Positions 22,444-34,115 of a stretch of 64,000 nt of DNA are shown here, piece by piece. Within the stretch, counting starts at the first letter, position 1. Every line of letters begins with the position of its first letter. Source of the stretch: Carnegiea gigantea (taxonomy: Eukaryota; Streptophyta; Magnoliopsida; Caryophyllales; Cactaceae); NCBI GenBank assembly GCA_029747015.1, contig JAKOGI010000356.1, forward strand, positions 100,001-164,000, read 5' to 3'. The notes beneath the pieces were generated by a model. The model did no database searches. It was given only the letters and a program-made list of their open reading frames with translations, and was not told where the DNA came from. A program made the translations under genes and the position numbers.

Positions 22444-22820
22444 ATTGCACCAATGAGTAGAAGTAGATTTTGTAGACTGAGAACTCTAAGAGCACATATA
22501 ATCTTGCAAGTATGAAGGAGTCTTAATTGCTGTTGTATATCTTCTGGCTACGACTGTGAAACCTCCAATTATTGGGTGACTGGGTAGATGAGATATTTGT
22601 GGAGGATGAAGTAGGTGAGTAATATGTTTGAGAAGTAGCAAGAGATGAAGTAAGATGTAATTCAGGCTGATATTCAGCACTGTGATTAGAAAGAAAAAGC
22701 TTGTTTGGTAGCATTGTATCTGAGGAAGATATAAAACGAAAGGGAAAATAGGATACATAAAAGACTATATCTCTATTGTAGTGAACTTTCTTGGTGACCA
22801 ATTGTATACTTTGTATGCGT

Positions 22821-23040
22821 TCAATTGGAAGAAGGATAACCCAAGAAAACACATGGTTGTGCTCTAGGTTCAAATTTGGTTCTACCTTGTTTTAGAGTTG
22901 ACATGAAACAAAGGAATCCAAATTTCCTCAAGTGCGTATAAACAGGCTTTGTGTTAAGCAACAACTCATAGGGTGTTTTGTAGTCAATCACTAAGTTTGG
23001 CAGCCTGTTTTTTAGATAAGTTGCTGCCAAAATACAATCA
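22821..23040 (-). pseudogene. Copia-B integrase C-terminal part
   Basis: The stretch AATYLKNRLPN...TPYELLLNTKPVY, ending CVFLGYPSSN, is the conserved end of a Copia integrase. The other half of the protein is at 28263-28763, on the far side of the nested element. Confidence 0.88.
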
Positions 23041-23075
23041 CCCCAGAATTTTATAGGTAATTTGGATTGAAATAG

Positions 23076-23282
23076 TATTAGCTGTATAATATTGTTGTGA
23101 TATTATGTAAGTAGACTTCCCATTATTTTGTATCTTATGTTTTAGGCAACTATATTGTATTCCCTTTCTTATACCCATGTAATCTTTGTAATTTTGGCAA
23201 CTTAGAGTCAATAAAAGAAATAGACGGTGAGGGAGAAGCACTGAGAAAACGATTCTCTCCCAACTCTCACTTACTTTTCTCA
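23076..23282 (+). repeat. 5' LTR of Copia-C
   Basis: 207 bp, starting TATTAGCTGTATAAT and ending CTTTTCTCA. The 3' copy starts TATTTGCTGTATAAT. With the flanking AATAG duplication the termini are TA...CA instead of TG...CA. Confidence 0.88.
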
Positions 23283-23341
23283 TGGTATCACAGCAAGGCT
23301 TGAAAAATTAGTAATCAGCCTGCCTATCTACGGACACAGAC

Positions 23342-24049
23342 ATGGAGAATGAGAACAAGAATATCGAGAGCAGAAACCGTGAAAACAAAAACAATGAAGA
23401 AGCTATCGGTATCAAATTTGATCCAAATGATCCACAATCTCCATATTTTCTAAGCAGCTCTGACAGTCCATGTAACATTATCTATCCAATGAGTCTCAAC
23501 GGAAATAATGATCCCAATTGGAGCCGTTTAACTATAAACACGCTCAATTCAAAAAACAAACTTGCTTTCGTAAATGGAACCATCTCTAAACCAAAAAACA
23601 TCTCACCAGAAGTACATGCCTAAGAGAGATGTAATTCCATGGTAATTACTTGGTTATACAATATCATAGACAAAAATCTTCATGGATCAGTAGCATACGC
23701 CGAAACGGCGAGGCAAATTTGGCTAGATCTAGCAGAAAGGTACTCCCAGAGCAATGCACCCAGAGTGCATCAAATCAAGAGAGAAATTACGATGACCTGC
23801 CAAGGAAATCAAACCATTGCCGACTATTTCACAAAACTAAAAACCTTGTGAGATAAATTGGAGAACTATCAAACGGTTCGAACTTGTACCTGTGGCGATG
23901 CGAAGGACTTGAACAACCACCTTGAAGAAGAAAAGATACACCAATTCTTGATGGGATTGGATTCGGATATGTATGGGACGGTACGCTCGAACATGCTCTC
24001 ACTCGAACCGCTACCCAGCTTGAGCAAAGTCTACGCCTTCGTTGCATAA
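23342..24049 (+). pseudogene. Copia-C gag, with an in-frame stop
   Basis: It starts ATG-GAG-AAT 60 bases after the LTR. The first 93 codons end in TAA at 23621, where the family has Gln before ERC. The same frame then continues through WLYNIIDKNLHGSVAYAE, IWLDLAERYSQSN and a QFLMGLDSDMYGTVRSNML block (UBN2-type gag). Another stop lies near 23851. Downstream, the nucleocapsid region (24.1-24.4 kb) is shifted. The protein would package element RNA. Confidence 0.85.
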
Positions 24050-24454
24050 GAGGAACGACAACCGAACATGACAAAGGGATAGGGCTCTTGCGACCTAAAT
24101 GAAGGGGCAACATTCAAGGCTACGGCCAGCCATAGTCGGCCGAATTAGAGTAGAAATCAGAACGGACCGGCACCGGAACCACCCAGAAACGCCAGTCGAT
24201 CGAGGTGTAGGCACTGCCGAAAATTGCGCCACGAAAAGCACCAGCGCTACGAGTTGGTTGGGTGTCCTTCGAATTGGGGAGAACGGCATGGCAATCAGAG
24301 CAGCGAGGGTCGAGGAAGAGGAGGAGTGTGTGGAGTGAGAGACAGAGCAGGCCAAAATAATGAAGGAACTTTCCTTGCTGCAGACTGGGCCGGTTAAAGC
24401 AAAGAAGAAAAGTCAGACTGCCCAATCACATGCTGTGGGCTCACTACAACCCAA

Positions 24455-25126
24455 TTGGAAGAACTGTATGCTTTTTGTGGGGCAAAAGAAAAACAGGAAT
24501 GGGTGTTTGGTAAGAATTTCAGTGCCATTACCATTCAATGGGTCCTAGATTTTGGGGCATCACATCATATGATTTCTAACCCACATATCATACAAAATCT
24601 TATGAAATTGACACTACCTATTTTTATTACTGGACCCAGCGATGAAATATTGGTGATTGAGCAAGTCGAAACGGTTGTTGTTAGTCCGAATTTGATTTCA
24701 AAGAATGTGTTGTATTCACCGAAACGGAGTTGCAATCTTATATGTATTCGGCAGCCGACTAAAGACATGAAATGTCTTATCACTTATGGCGAAAATTTTT
24801 GTCACATATAGGACCCCATCTTGAAGAAGCTGATTGGAGCGAGTGATCTAGGGAATGGGGTCTATTGCTTGAAGAATGTAGACAGGGGATCTATTTTTAC
24901 GGTAATGCATAAAGAGGAAGCTATACTTTGGCATCAAAAACTTGGTCATCCGTCTTATGGAAGTTTAGTTACTCTATCTAGTAAGCATGGTTTCGAATTG
25001 AATAAAGAGTTCTATCAATGTTGTGATGTGTGTCATAGAGTAAAGCAAACGAGAACTAGTTTTCTTATTAGTAATTCAAGAGCTAATCGACCATTTGGGT
25101 TAATACATTGTGATCTATGGGGTTGA
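24455..25126 (+). pseudogene. Copia-C protease and GAG-pre-integrase
   Basis: 24455-24811 includes the protease active-site region (WVLDFGASHHM, where D-F-G replaces the usual D-S/T-G). 24821-25126 contains the GAG-pre-integrase HHCC zinc site (LWHQKLGHPSYGSL, then CDVCHRVKQTR) and the start of the integrase core (PFGLIHCDLWG). A stop TGA at 25124 follows Gly; a CGA codon would fit one transition earlier. A further stop at 24811 separates protease from pre-integrase. Confidence 0.82.
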
Positions 25127-25162
25127 TACCATACTCCATCTTATTCTAGAAGCTACCATTTT

Positions 25163-26056
25163 TTGTGCATTGTTGACGATTTTAGTAGAGCTGTGTGGGT
25201 GTTTCTCCTAAAGGATAAAACTGGAACCTATAAATGTCTAGTAAATTTTTGGTCTATGGTCCAAACTCAATTTGGGGTGCAAATTCAAAGGGTTCGAAGT
25301 GATAATGGTGCTGAGTTCACTAATAGGCCTTTAAAGACTTTCTTTAGTGAAAGGGGGGTAATACTTGAGACCTCATCTGTTGATACCCCATAACAGAATG
25401 GTCGTGTGGAGCATAAAAATAGACATATTCTTAATATGGCAAGAGCTTTAAGGTTTCAAGCATCTCTTCCAGTCGAATTTTCGGGTGAATGCATCCTTAC
25501 CGCACCATATCTTATCAATGGGACCCCCACCAAGCTTCTTAACTCCAAAACCCCTTATGAAGCCCTTTTCGGTGTCCCACCAACATATGAGCATCTTCGA
25601 GTCTTTGGGTCATTATGTTATGTTCATAATCATTCGAGGAATTGGGATAAGTTTGCTGAAAGAGCTCCAAAGTGTGTTTTTTTGGGATACCCACATGGCC
25701 AAAAGGAGTGGAAAGTGTCCGATATTGAAACCAAGCATTTGCATGTATCCCGTTATGTCATGTTCTATGAACAAAAATTTCCATATGCTGTAAGTATGGG
25801 ACCAACCAGTGATTCACTTCCTCTTAGCCCATTTTATAACCAGTCACAAGCACCAGATACTCCACCCACTCGATCTCTAGTACAATCAAGACCCCTCACA
25901 GAGCCCATGGTCCAAGATCATTTAGTTGAGCCCAATAATAGTGAGCAGACCGTAGCCCTCGTTCCCAGTTCACAAGGCCGTACTTCCGAGTCTTCTGCGC
26001 ACGCTTCCCAAACCGCACACCCCCAACCAAGAACTGTCGACTCTAGGCACCACTGA
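25163..26056 (+). pseudogene. Copia-C integrase
   Basis: The catalytic core is visible: the first Asp lies in IHCDLWG upstream and the second in VRSDNGAEF. The region with the catalytic Glu is QNGRVEHKNRHI. A TAA at 25391 replaces the first Gln of the usual P-Q-Q-N-G. After the core comes YLINGTPTKLLNSKTPYEAL, then CVFLGYPHGQKEW and a Ser/Pro-rich linker. It would insert element DNA. Confidence 0.88.
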
Positions 26057-26395
26057 TGCATCACCTACCGTTGGACCCAGAAGCGCCCAGTTGCCGATGA
26101 CTGGGCCAGAACTTAAAACCCAAAACCACCATTCGGGACCGGGGGAGGATCTCAACACCTCGTCTCACCAATAGCGCAACCGAAGACCGCTATCTCATCT
26201 CAAGTACTTTGTCATGCAATTGAGAAAATAGACCCCGTTACATCACCGCTCCAAGATGCTTCTTCAGGTACACCTTATCCTCTTACAAACTTTATCTCTT
26301 ATGATCGATTTTCCTCTTCTCACCATGCTCTCCTAGCAGCCATCACATGTCATGATGAGCCTAAATCTTTCTGTCAGGGAGCGGAGCATCCACAG

Positions 26396-27460
26396 TGGCG
26401 TGAAGCCATGACCAAAGAAATACAGGCACTGGAAGAGAACCGAACGTGGGACTTTGCCATTCTTCCCTTGAACAAGAAGGCACTTGGATGTAAGTGGGTT
26501 TACAAAATTAAATATAATACAGATGGAACATTGAACGGTATAAAGCCCGACTGGTTGTACTGGGGAATAGCCAAGTCGAGGGTGTCGACTATACTGAAAC
26601 CTTTGCCACTGTAGCTCGTATGGTTATGGTCCATTTTGTCCTTACCCTTGCTATTTCCAAGGGATGGAGTTTGCGTCAAATGGACATATATAATGCTTGT
26701 CTTCATGGAGACCTCTATGAAGACATTTATATGAAACCACCACCGGGTTTTTCACCTCTAGTAGCCATTTTAGTATGTAAATTGAAAAAGTCGCTCTATG
26801 GTCTTCGTCAAGTGCCAAGGCAATAGTATTTTAAGCTGGCTACGACTTTAAAAGACTACGGTTTTGGGCAATCTCCATTGGATCATTCGTTATTTGTCTA
26901 TAATCGGGTCATGTGTTCCTCGCCTTACTCATCTATGTTAATGATTTAGTCCTCACAGGCAATAGTTCATCCCACTGTGCTTCCTTCAAAACTTATCTGA
27001 ATCAATGTTTCAAGCTCAAGGACTTGGGACCCTCAAATATTTTTTAGGGATTGAGGTGGCACGCTCTCCAAAGGGCCTATTTCTTTATCAAAGAAAATAT
27101 ACGTTGGACATATTGTCGGAGGCTGGGTTGTTGTGTTGTAGACCTGCTACGTTTCCTATGGAACAACATCTCAAACTCACTCATACTTCGAGCACTCCTC
27201 TTTTTGATCCTTCACAATATCGCCGTCTCATTGGGCAACTTATTTATCGCATGATTACTCATCCTGAAATTACTTACCCTATTTATGTGCTCAGTCAATT
27301 CATGCAGGATCCTCGACAGGACCATTGGGACGCTACTCTCCGTTTATTATGCTATCTCAAACTTCACCCCGGTCAAGGCATTTTATTATCTCTCGGGTCT
27401 ACCATGGAAATTCATGCTTATTGTGACTCGAACTGGGCCAGTTGTTGCATGACCCGTTGA
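26396..27460 (+). pseudogene. Copia-C reverse transcriptase
   Basis: It starts with W-R-E-AMTKEIQALEENRTW and CKWVYKIKYNTDG. A one-base loss near 26535 shifts the frame. The palm continues (LRQMDIYNACLHGDLYEDIY, KKSLYGLRQVPRQ), then a TAG at 26824 replaces the usual Trp. The catalytic loop near 26935 reads YVND where YVDD is required. 27005-27460 holds the connection domain (LKDLGTLKYFLGIEVARS, QYRRLIGQLIY). Confidence 0.88.
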
Positions 27461-27870
27461 TCTACCACTGGGTATTTTGTCCAACTTGGAACGTCACCCA
27501 TCTCATGGAAAACTAAGAAGCAAGATACTGTCTCTCGGTCCTCAGCAGAGGCTGAATATCACGCAATGGCTAATGCTACTAGTGAAGTTATTTGGATTCA
27601 TAACTTGCTAAAATTCCTTGGCATCCCTATTTCTGCCGCAGTCCTCCATTGTGATAATTAGGCTACGTTGCATATTGCAGCTAACCTTGTCTTCCGTGAA
27701 CATACCAAATATATTGAAGTCGACCGTCACTTCATTCGTGAGAAGCTAACATCCGGCGACATTGTCACCTGCTACACTCCTACTACGAAACAACTTGCTG
27801 GCCTCTTCACCAAAGCATTGGGACAACGACAGGTTCACTACCTTCTTTGCAAGTTGGCGTTAATCATCCA
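27461..27870 (+). pseudogene. Copia-C RNase H
   Basis: The domain follows the stop at 27458. The first catalytic Asp is in AYCDSNWASC just upstream, then [23 protein letters not shown], and a TAG at 27659 inside the usual CDNQAA. The tail EHTKYIEVDRHFIREK and KQLAGLFTKALG is well kept. It would remove RNA from RNA-DNA hybrids. Confidence 0.87.
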
Positions 27871-27892
27871 CACGCTCCAACTTGAGGGGGAG

Positions 27893-28099
27893 TATTTGCT
27901 GTATAATATTGTTGTGATATTATGTAATTATACTTTCCATTATTTTGTATCTTATGTTTTAGGCAACTATATTGTATTCCCTTTCTTATACCAATGTAAT
28001 CTTTGTAATTTTGGCAACTTAGAGTCAATAAAAGAAACACACGGTGAGGGAGAAGCACCGAGAAAACGATTCTCTCACAACTCTCACTTACTTTTCTCA
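27893..28099 (+). repeat. 3' LTR of Copia-C
   Basis: 207 bp, nearly the same as 23076-23282, with a handful of single-base differences. Followed by AATAG. Confidence 0.9.
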
Positions 28100-28262
28100 A
28101 ATAGCAAGGTCCTGGCAACTTCCAGCAGCTGCTTATGTTTTCTTTCTACAATCCCATTTTATTAGGGAGTGTCTACACATGAAGTCTAATGTATAATCCC
28201 TTTGTCTCCATAGAATGTCACTGCATGTTTGTCACCAAACTCTTGACCATTATCAGATTTGA

Positions 28263-28763
28263 TTATTTGTTCTTGAGCATGAAACTATGAATTAACATAT
28301 GAAATGAAAGATTCCGACATAGACAGGCATTACTCTTTTGTGTCAACCAAAAAAAAAAAAAAAACCCAAGTAGCTTTTGAATAGTCATCAACAATTGATA
28401 GAAACAACTTAAAACCATCATATGTAGTTGTCCTCTATCCCAAATATCCATGTGTAGGAGCTCAAACACTTTATTTGCTCTCGTGGCACTTAAAGAGAAA
28501 GAAGATCTATGTTGTTTGGCTAAAGGGCAAACACTACAAATTATAACTGGTGCTTTACATGTTAGAGCTTGAATATGTAACATATGTTGAGGTAAAGGAT
28601 GTCCCAACATATAGTGCCATAATTCTGAAATAGACAAACAACTTGTACTCAAATTCTGTTGTTGAGAAGGCTTGACTACTGCAGGCTGGCTGGCTACTGC
28701 TGTTGAGTCCACCGAATACGAATCACCTCTCTTTTTACCAAGAACCAGTTGCTTGTTCTTCAA
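28263..28763 (-). pseudogene. Copia-B GAG-pre-integrase and integrase start
   Basis: On the minus strand the zinc site ELWHYMLGHPLPQHM ... CSVCPLAKQHRSSF is followed by FELLHMDIWD, with the first catalytic Asp. After that the frame is lost within an A/T homopolymer (28350-28364). Further right, to about 28925, degraded protease-region sequence (QDVLHVPEF, then FNLL) is readable. Confidence 0.82.
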
Positions 28764-29165
28764 AAGGTCCTGTATATAAGGTGTGAAAACTACACACGAT
28801 GATAAAAGCTTAGCTAATTTGCTAGCTAAGAGAAGATTGAACTAGAATTCTGGTACATGAAGAACATCTTGCAAACAAACATTGCCAGATAACAAACGTT
28901 AATGCCACAGCAACCTATTTGCTTTTATATATTAGTACTACAGTTATACCCTTACGATGTAAGGATGTGAGTTAAATAATTTTTAATATATTATTGTGAG
29001 AATAGATTTTTTCACCAAAAAAATAATAAATTGATGTATTATATTATTTTGTTGATACAAACGTAAAGCGAGTCTTCTTTAGTTTTTTTTCCTACTAATA
29101 ACATACTTTTTAATTCCAAGTTAATGTCGAACTCACATTTCTTGTTTTATTTGCTTCATTAAATC

Positions 29166-29446
<281 letters not shown>

Positions 29447-29617
29447 GAAAAGCTACTTTAGAAGACCGAAAGCTATTTTTGTTAACATTTTGGAGATGTT
29501 GTTTAAAAAGTCTAACATGACTTGAAATGCGAGTCCAAATACTATGTCACAGAACACTAATAATGTTTGATTAATTAAACTTTTGACTTTAGTAAAAACA
29601 GTATAGTCTATTGCAAA

Positions 29618-29951
29618 TAGACCTGGCAAAACTGACTCGAGACCCGGAACCCGAACCGAAAAACCAGGACCAATATCCGACTCGACATCCGAAATATGCT
29701 TACCCGAAGGTGGACCCGAAACCCGAATTGATCCGAACAGAACCATAACCACCTCGAAATTTCTCACAAAGTTGCTTATTTTTGCATGACAGGCATATTG
29801 GACCAAAAATCAATTGACCCGAAATCAACTCGAACTGAAGTTCATTTGACCCAAATCGAACCCACCCGAAATGTCGCTTAATCGGAAACGTTACTCGGCC
29901 CAAACTTGACCCAACCCATACCCCAACCGAATGACCAGTTTGACAGGTCTA
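29618..29951. mobile_element. Small TIR element (MITE) rich in CCCGAA/TCGGGT
   Basis: The left end TAGACCTGGCAAAACTG and the reverse complement of the right end TAGACCTGTCAAACTGG form inverted termini of about 17 bases. The interior is a run of degenerate GACCCGAA/CCCGAACC units. A target duplication is not convincing. The ends match those of 43687-43992 and the right end of 31156-33919. Confidence 0.65.
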
Positions 29952-30289
29952 AATTTACAAACACTTTTGCCGAACACAACTATAATGTCTTAGCGCCTAC
30001 CCCCTCTCAGGTTGGTCATTTACTTCAAATCATATAAACAGACTTCAAATTGTCACCAAATTGTTGCAAACTCTTAGAACCCCTTCAAGTTGGAGGCAAC
30101 AACAACATCGCATAATCTTTCACATTAGCAATATAGGCGTCTTCCTTTAAATTGGCAGCGTTTTCCTTTAAGTCGAGCACTGACAATGTAGGCATCTTCC
30201 TTCAAGTAGGAAACCTCCTATTTCAAGTCGATTACTGGCTATGAAAGTTGACATCACTTCGCCATTTGATTCAAGTAGCCACAAAGTCA

Positions 30290-30975
30290 AGCCTTCTATG
30301 TCTGATCGGAAGGGTCACGCCTTTGTTGTCTAATCAGATGGATCAATCCTTTATTAATCGCAAGGGTCATGTCTTTGCTGTCTGACTGAATGAGTCAAGC
30401 CTCTGTTTGATTGAAGAGGTCAAGTGTGCACTCTATGATCAGATGAACCACCTTTGTTGTCTGATTAGACGAGTCATGCCTCCTCTATCTGATCAGATGA
30501 GCCAAGTTATTGCTTTATGATCGGGAAAGTTGCATTTGCTATCTGATAGAAGATGGCAAGTCTGTACTGTCTGATCAAATGAGTCACCTTTATTGTCTGA
30601 TTGGACGAATCATGCCTCCTCTATCTGATCAGATGAGCCAAGTCTTTGCTTTCTTATTAGGAGAGTCGTCTTTGTTGTCTGCTAGAAGAGGTCAAGTCTA
30701 TACTGTCTGATCGAATGGGCCACCTTTGTTGTCTGATGGACAAGTTACATCTCCGCTTTCTGATCCGATGAGCCAAGCCTTCACTTTCTAATCAGGACCG
30801 TTGCCTTTTCTGTCTAATTGGATAAGTCATGCCTCCGCTTTCTGATTGGATGAGCCAAGCCTTCACTTTCTGATTAGGAGAGTCACCTTTTCTCTCTGAT
30901 TAGACAAGCACGCCTTCGCTTTCTGATTGGATGAGCCAAGCCATCGTAATCTAATTGGAGGAGTCGCAGCTAGAA
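30290..30975 (+). repeat. Degenerate 27-28 bp minisatellite
   Basis: About 24 tandem units around TCTGATTGGATGAGCCAAGC with an end like CTTCACTT. Unit lengths are 26-28 bases where counted (30837-30950). Alternate units are more alike (GATGAGCCAAG versus GAGTCACC), hinting at a higher-order dimer. No long open frame runs through it. Confidence 0.8.
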
Positions 30976-31155
30976 GGAAGAAATATGAGTTGACCCCACC
31001 TAGATTAAATGAGGGAGTCTCCTATAAAGAATCAAATCTATGGGGAGAAACAATTCCTCATCTTAATATAGTCAACCTTGCTTTGCAATCTAAATGAAGG
31101 AGTCATGACGAGAAGGACAAAATTCAAGTCAACCCCAGCTAAATTAAATAAGGGA
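30955..31155 (+). repeat. Repeat of about 120 bp, left part (with target site of the hAT-like element)
   Basis: Two imperfect units with AATCTAATTGGAGGAGTCG, AAGTCAACCCCA and GGGAGTCTCC. The same units continue at 33928-34115 after the hAT-like insertion. Confidence 0.65.
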
Positions 31156-33919
31156 TAGAGATGGTAAATGGGTCATTCAGGTCGGGCATGGGTCGGGGTC
31201 TTAGTTCAGTTCGGATCACTTTCGAGTGAACTATGTTCAGGTCGGATTCGGTGAAGTTCGGGTGAAGTTCAGGTTAGAGTGACTTTCGGGTTAACCATGT
31301 TCAGGTCACGTTCGATTTGGTTCGGTTCGATTTGGGTGAAGTTCGGGTTCGGGTCATTTATAGGTACCATGTTTGGGTCGGTACCGGTTTGGTTCAAGTG
31401 GAGTTTGAATCGGGTCTGCTTCGGGTTTTCTACAGTAACCCGATTCGGATCAAGTATGGGTCAACTATAATTCGTGGCGGGTGGGATTCAGTTCAATGTT
31501 TTCGTCAATATCGGGTCAGGTGTAAATCGAATCGAGTATAAATCAAGTTGGGTTAATTTTGAATCATTGTATATTTTCAATGTGGCCATCTTTAGCTGTT
31601 TACTCTTAAATTTTATTTAAAAGATAAAAACTGTTTAATTAGGCAAACCCATCTATTCTAGATTTCTCTTTTAATTCATAAGTTAATAATTAATTGATTA
31701 CACATTATACATATATATATATATATATATTAACGTATATATATTTAAATTTAAATATAAATATATATGTATGTATATATAATTGACGGAAAATTATATG
31801 GGGTTAGTTCTAAATTTACTAAGAAAGTTAGGAAATTACAAATAGAAGTGTATAACTCATCCCTAACCCTATATCAAATGCACCATGCAATTATCCAAAG
31901 GATCATGTGTCGTTAAGTCAAACTTTAATCATCTCAATTGAGTTCATGTGATGATAAAATAAGTGGACCAACCTAACGTAAATCATTTGTCAATGGTCTC
32001 ATTTGTGAGCCCCAATACCAAAATATTCTTTGAAAAATTAAAAAAAATAAAAAAATAAAATTTTTATTTGGACCCTAGTGTTGGTCTATAACTTCACATT
32101 TGTCATATTTGGAGTTGGTGAATAATACCAGGTTGGTTTAACTCAACACTTTTAGTAATTGAGTCAATATTCTTTTATCGCTCGTTAAGTGATCATACAT
32201 CAAAATTCAAAGATTTGTCTTTGGAAGATTAACAACTTGATCTGCATTTACTCAATGAGTCAAAACTAAAAAGTAACGGCAATATATGAGTATGTGTCAA
32301 TTACCATTACATTTGTGCGATTGTGAATGCTCGTTATCGAAACTCAAGATTTGGAATTTAATTGTCCAAAATTCAAATGAGCCACATCATTATGAGATCA
32401 TATGTAATGATACATTCTTGAATGTGATTTTGTAGAATTAAACATATTATGAAGATGATTTAGAATCGTAGATTAGTAGTACGGAATTATTGACAGTAGT
32501 CACAAAATGATATTGAGGTGTTTCGTTGCAAGAGCTTGTTGGAGGAAAAAAGCTTTTTAGGAGATTTTAGCTGTTTTGACTAGTCAAAACAGCTAAATTG
32601 GTATTTGGTTAAAGAGTTGTTGGGAAGAGCTGTTTAAACCCAAAAAGTTCTTTCAAAAAGGCTATTTCCATTATCCTTTTGAGGATAGCTGTTTGTAAAA
32701 ATGACATAACTACCTAAAAGTTTGAAAAAATTACACCATATGCCATTAGCCTTTTCTAGTGATAATTGATGTTGTGCATTATTTAAATTTGATCTATCCA
32801 AAATTAAATCATTCGAATATATAAATTTCAATTCATAATAATGAAATATGTAGCAAATAACAAAATAATATTTTAAGAGATAATTATCATGTAGATAGAT
32901 ATACACAAGTTGAAAAGGAAAAAAAGATTAATAAGAATACAAATTATATACAACTAGTGACAAATTAAAATTTTATCAATAAAGTTAATTTGAACATATG
33001 ACATTAATTTAATTTTTCTTGGAAAGAAAATAAAATAACTAGTAAATGAAAAAAATATTTTTAATTAAAAAATAATTTAGAGATAAGGGCATAAATAAAA
33101 TTTTACTGAATATCTTTTTTAAAAACAGTTAATTTTACTGAACACTTCTTTTATAAACAGCTAATTCAAATAGCTAACAGCTAAATCAAATAGCTAACAA
33201 CTAATACAAACAGCTAACAACTGTTTACCAGACAGGGCCATTATGAATTTATAATTATAGCGTGCATCGCATTAAGTCATTCAGTAAATCAAATTATAAA
33301 ATAGCATTGCTAGATCCTAATAAGTTTAATAAATTGTTAATTATACTAATCTTTTGTTAATTCCTAATTTCCTATTGTGATAAAATATTTTTTCTCTTAT
33401 ATTTTTACTACATATCTATCAAATTAAAAACTTAAAACTATCACCTATTTTATTTTTTCCTCCTAAGTTTTCAATTGATTTCATTTGTAAAAATTTCCTC
33501 TTAAGTTGTTTTTTTTTCCCCACCTAAACTCAACTAATTGAGTTTGAAAAATTCAAAATTGCCCCCCAAAAGAGAAAAGACTAAAACCCCTCCAAAAAAA
33601 GTTACTACTTATTCGGATAAAATTGAGTCGGGTAAGAATCGGATTAGTTTTGAATCCGGTATGGTTCGGTTGGGTTCAGGTTGTCCATTTTTTGTTCACT
33701 TTGGGTCGAGTCACTACAGATCGGATTTGAATTGGGTCGGGTCATTTCGGGTGTTGGTCACTTCGGGTCATACTACAATTCGAGTTTCGTTCGGTTATGG
33801 ATCAGTTTACTTCGGGTGTTCGGGTCCAAATTGGTTCATCCTATTTCGGGTGTCAGTTTGGGTATGGATCCGAGTTATTCTGTTCGCGTCTCGGGTCTCG
33901 AGTTAGTTTGCCAAGTCTA
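31156..33919. mobile_element. Non-autonomous hAT-like element
   Basis: The left end TAGAGATGGTAAAT and the reverse complement of the right end TAGACTTGGCAAAC share 10 of 14 bases. The flanks ATAAGGGA (31148-31155) and GTAAGGGA (33920-33927) are an 8-bp target duplication with one mismatch. An 8-bp duplication and TAGNNNTGGNAAA ends are typical of hAT. About 350 bases at each end consist of degenerate TTCGGGT/GGGTCGG repeats in the same sense. The 2-kb interior is AT-rich and has no transposase. A second, degraded foldback element may lie inside (32510-33235; ends with AACAGCTAA repeats). Confidence 0.72.
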
Positions 33920-33927
33920 GTAAGGGA

Positions 33928-34115
33928 ATCTCCTGCAAAGAATCGAATCTACAGGGAGAAACGATTTCTTGTCCTGAAAGTCGACCTTACCTCATAATCT
34001 AATTGGAGGAGTAGTGGTGAGAAGGAAGAATTCCAAGTCAACTTCATCTAGACTGAGTGAGGGAGTCTCCAGCAAAAAATCGAATTTACAGATTTCGCGA
34101 TCTGATTGGAGGAAT
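33928..34115 (+). repeat. Repeat of about 120 bp, right part
   Basis: Continues the array at 30955-31155 (AATCTAATTGGAGGAGTAG, GAGGGAGTCTCC, GCAAAAAATCGAAT). Confidence 0.65.

Larger units (their letters stand above)
23076..28099 (+). mobile_element. Copia-C: full-length plus-strand Copia element
   Basis: Two 207-bp LTRs (23076-23282, 27893-28099) are flanked by the 5-bp duplication AATAG (23071-23075 and 28100-28104). A primer site TGGTATCACAGC starts at 23283, and the purine tract TTGAGGGGGAG lies at 27882-27892. The order gag, protease, integrase, RT, RNase H is that of Copia. It sits inside the integrase gene of Copia-B. Every coding part carries stops or shifts, so it is not autonomous now. 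Confidence 0.93.
20630..28925 (-). mobile_element. Copia-B: minus-strand Copia relic, split by Copia-C
   Basis: The pieces are 20630-23075 and 28105-28925 on the minus strand. Reading from right to left: the end of protease, GAG-pre-integrase and the start of integrase (28925-28263), the integrase C-terminus (23030-22821), the reverse transcriptase N-terminus (22443-22084) and further palm parts (to about 21450), RNase H (21411-21091), then a purine tract and LTR start at 20845. Gag and the 5' LTR are missing, so it is 5'-truncated. Frames are broken repeatedly. Confidence 0.85.

Noticed and set aside
30290..30975. CRISPR-like regularity of the tandem units
   Set aside because: The units are contiguous and degenerate, without unique spacers, in a plant nuclear context.
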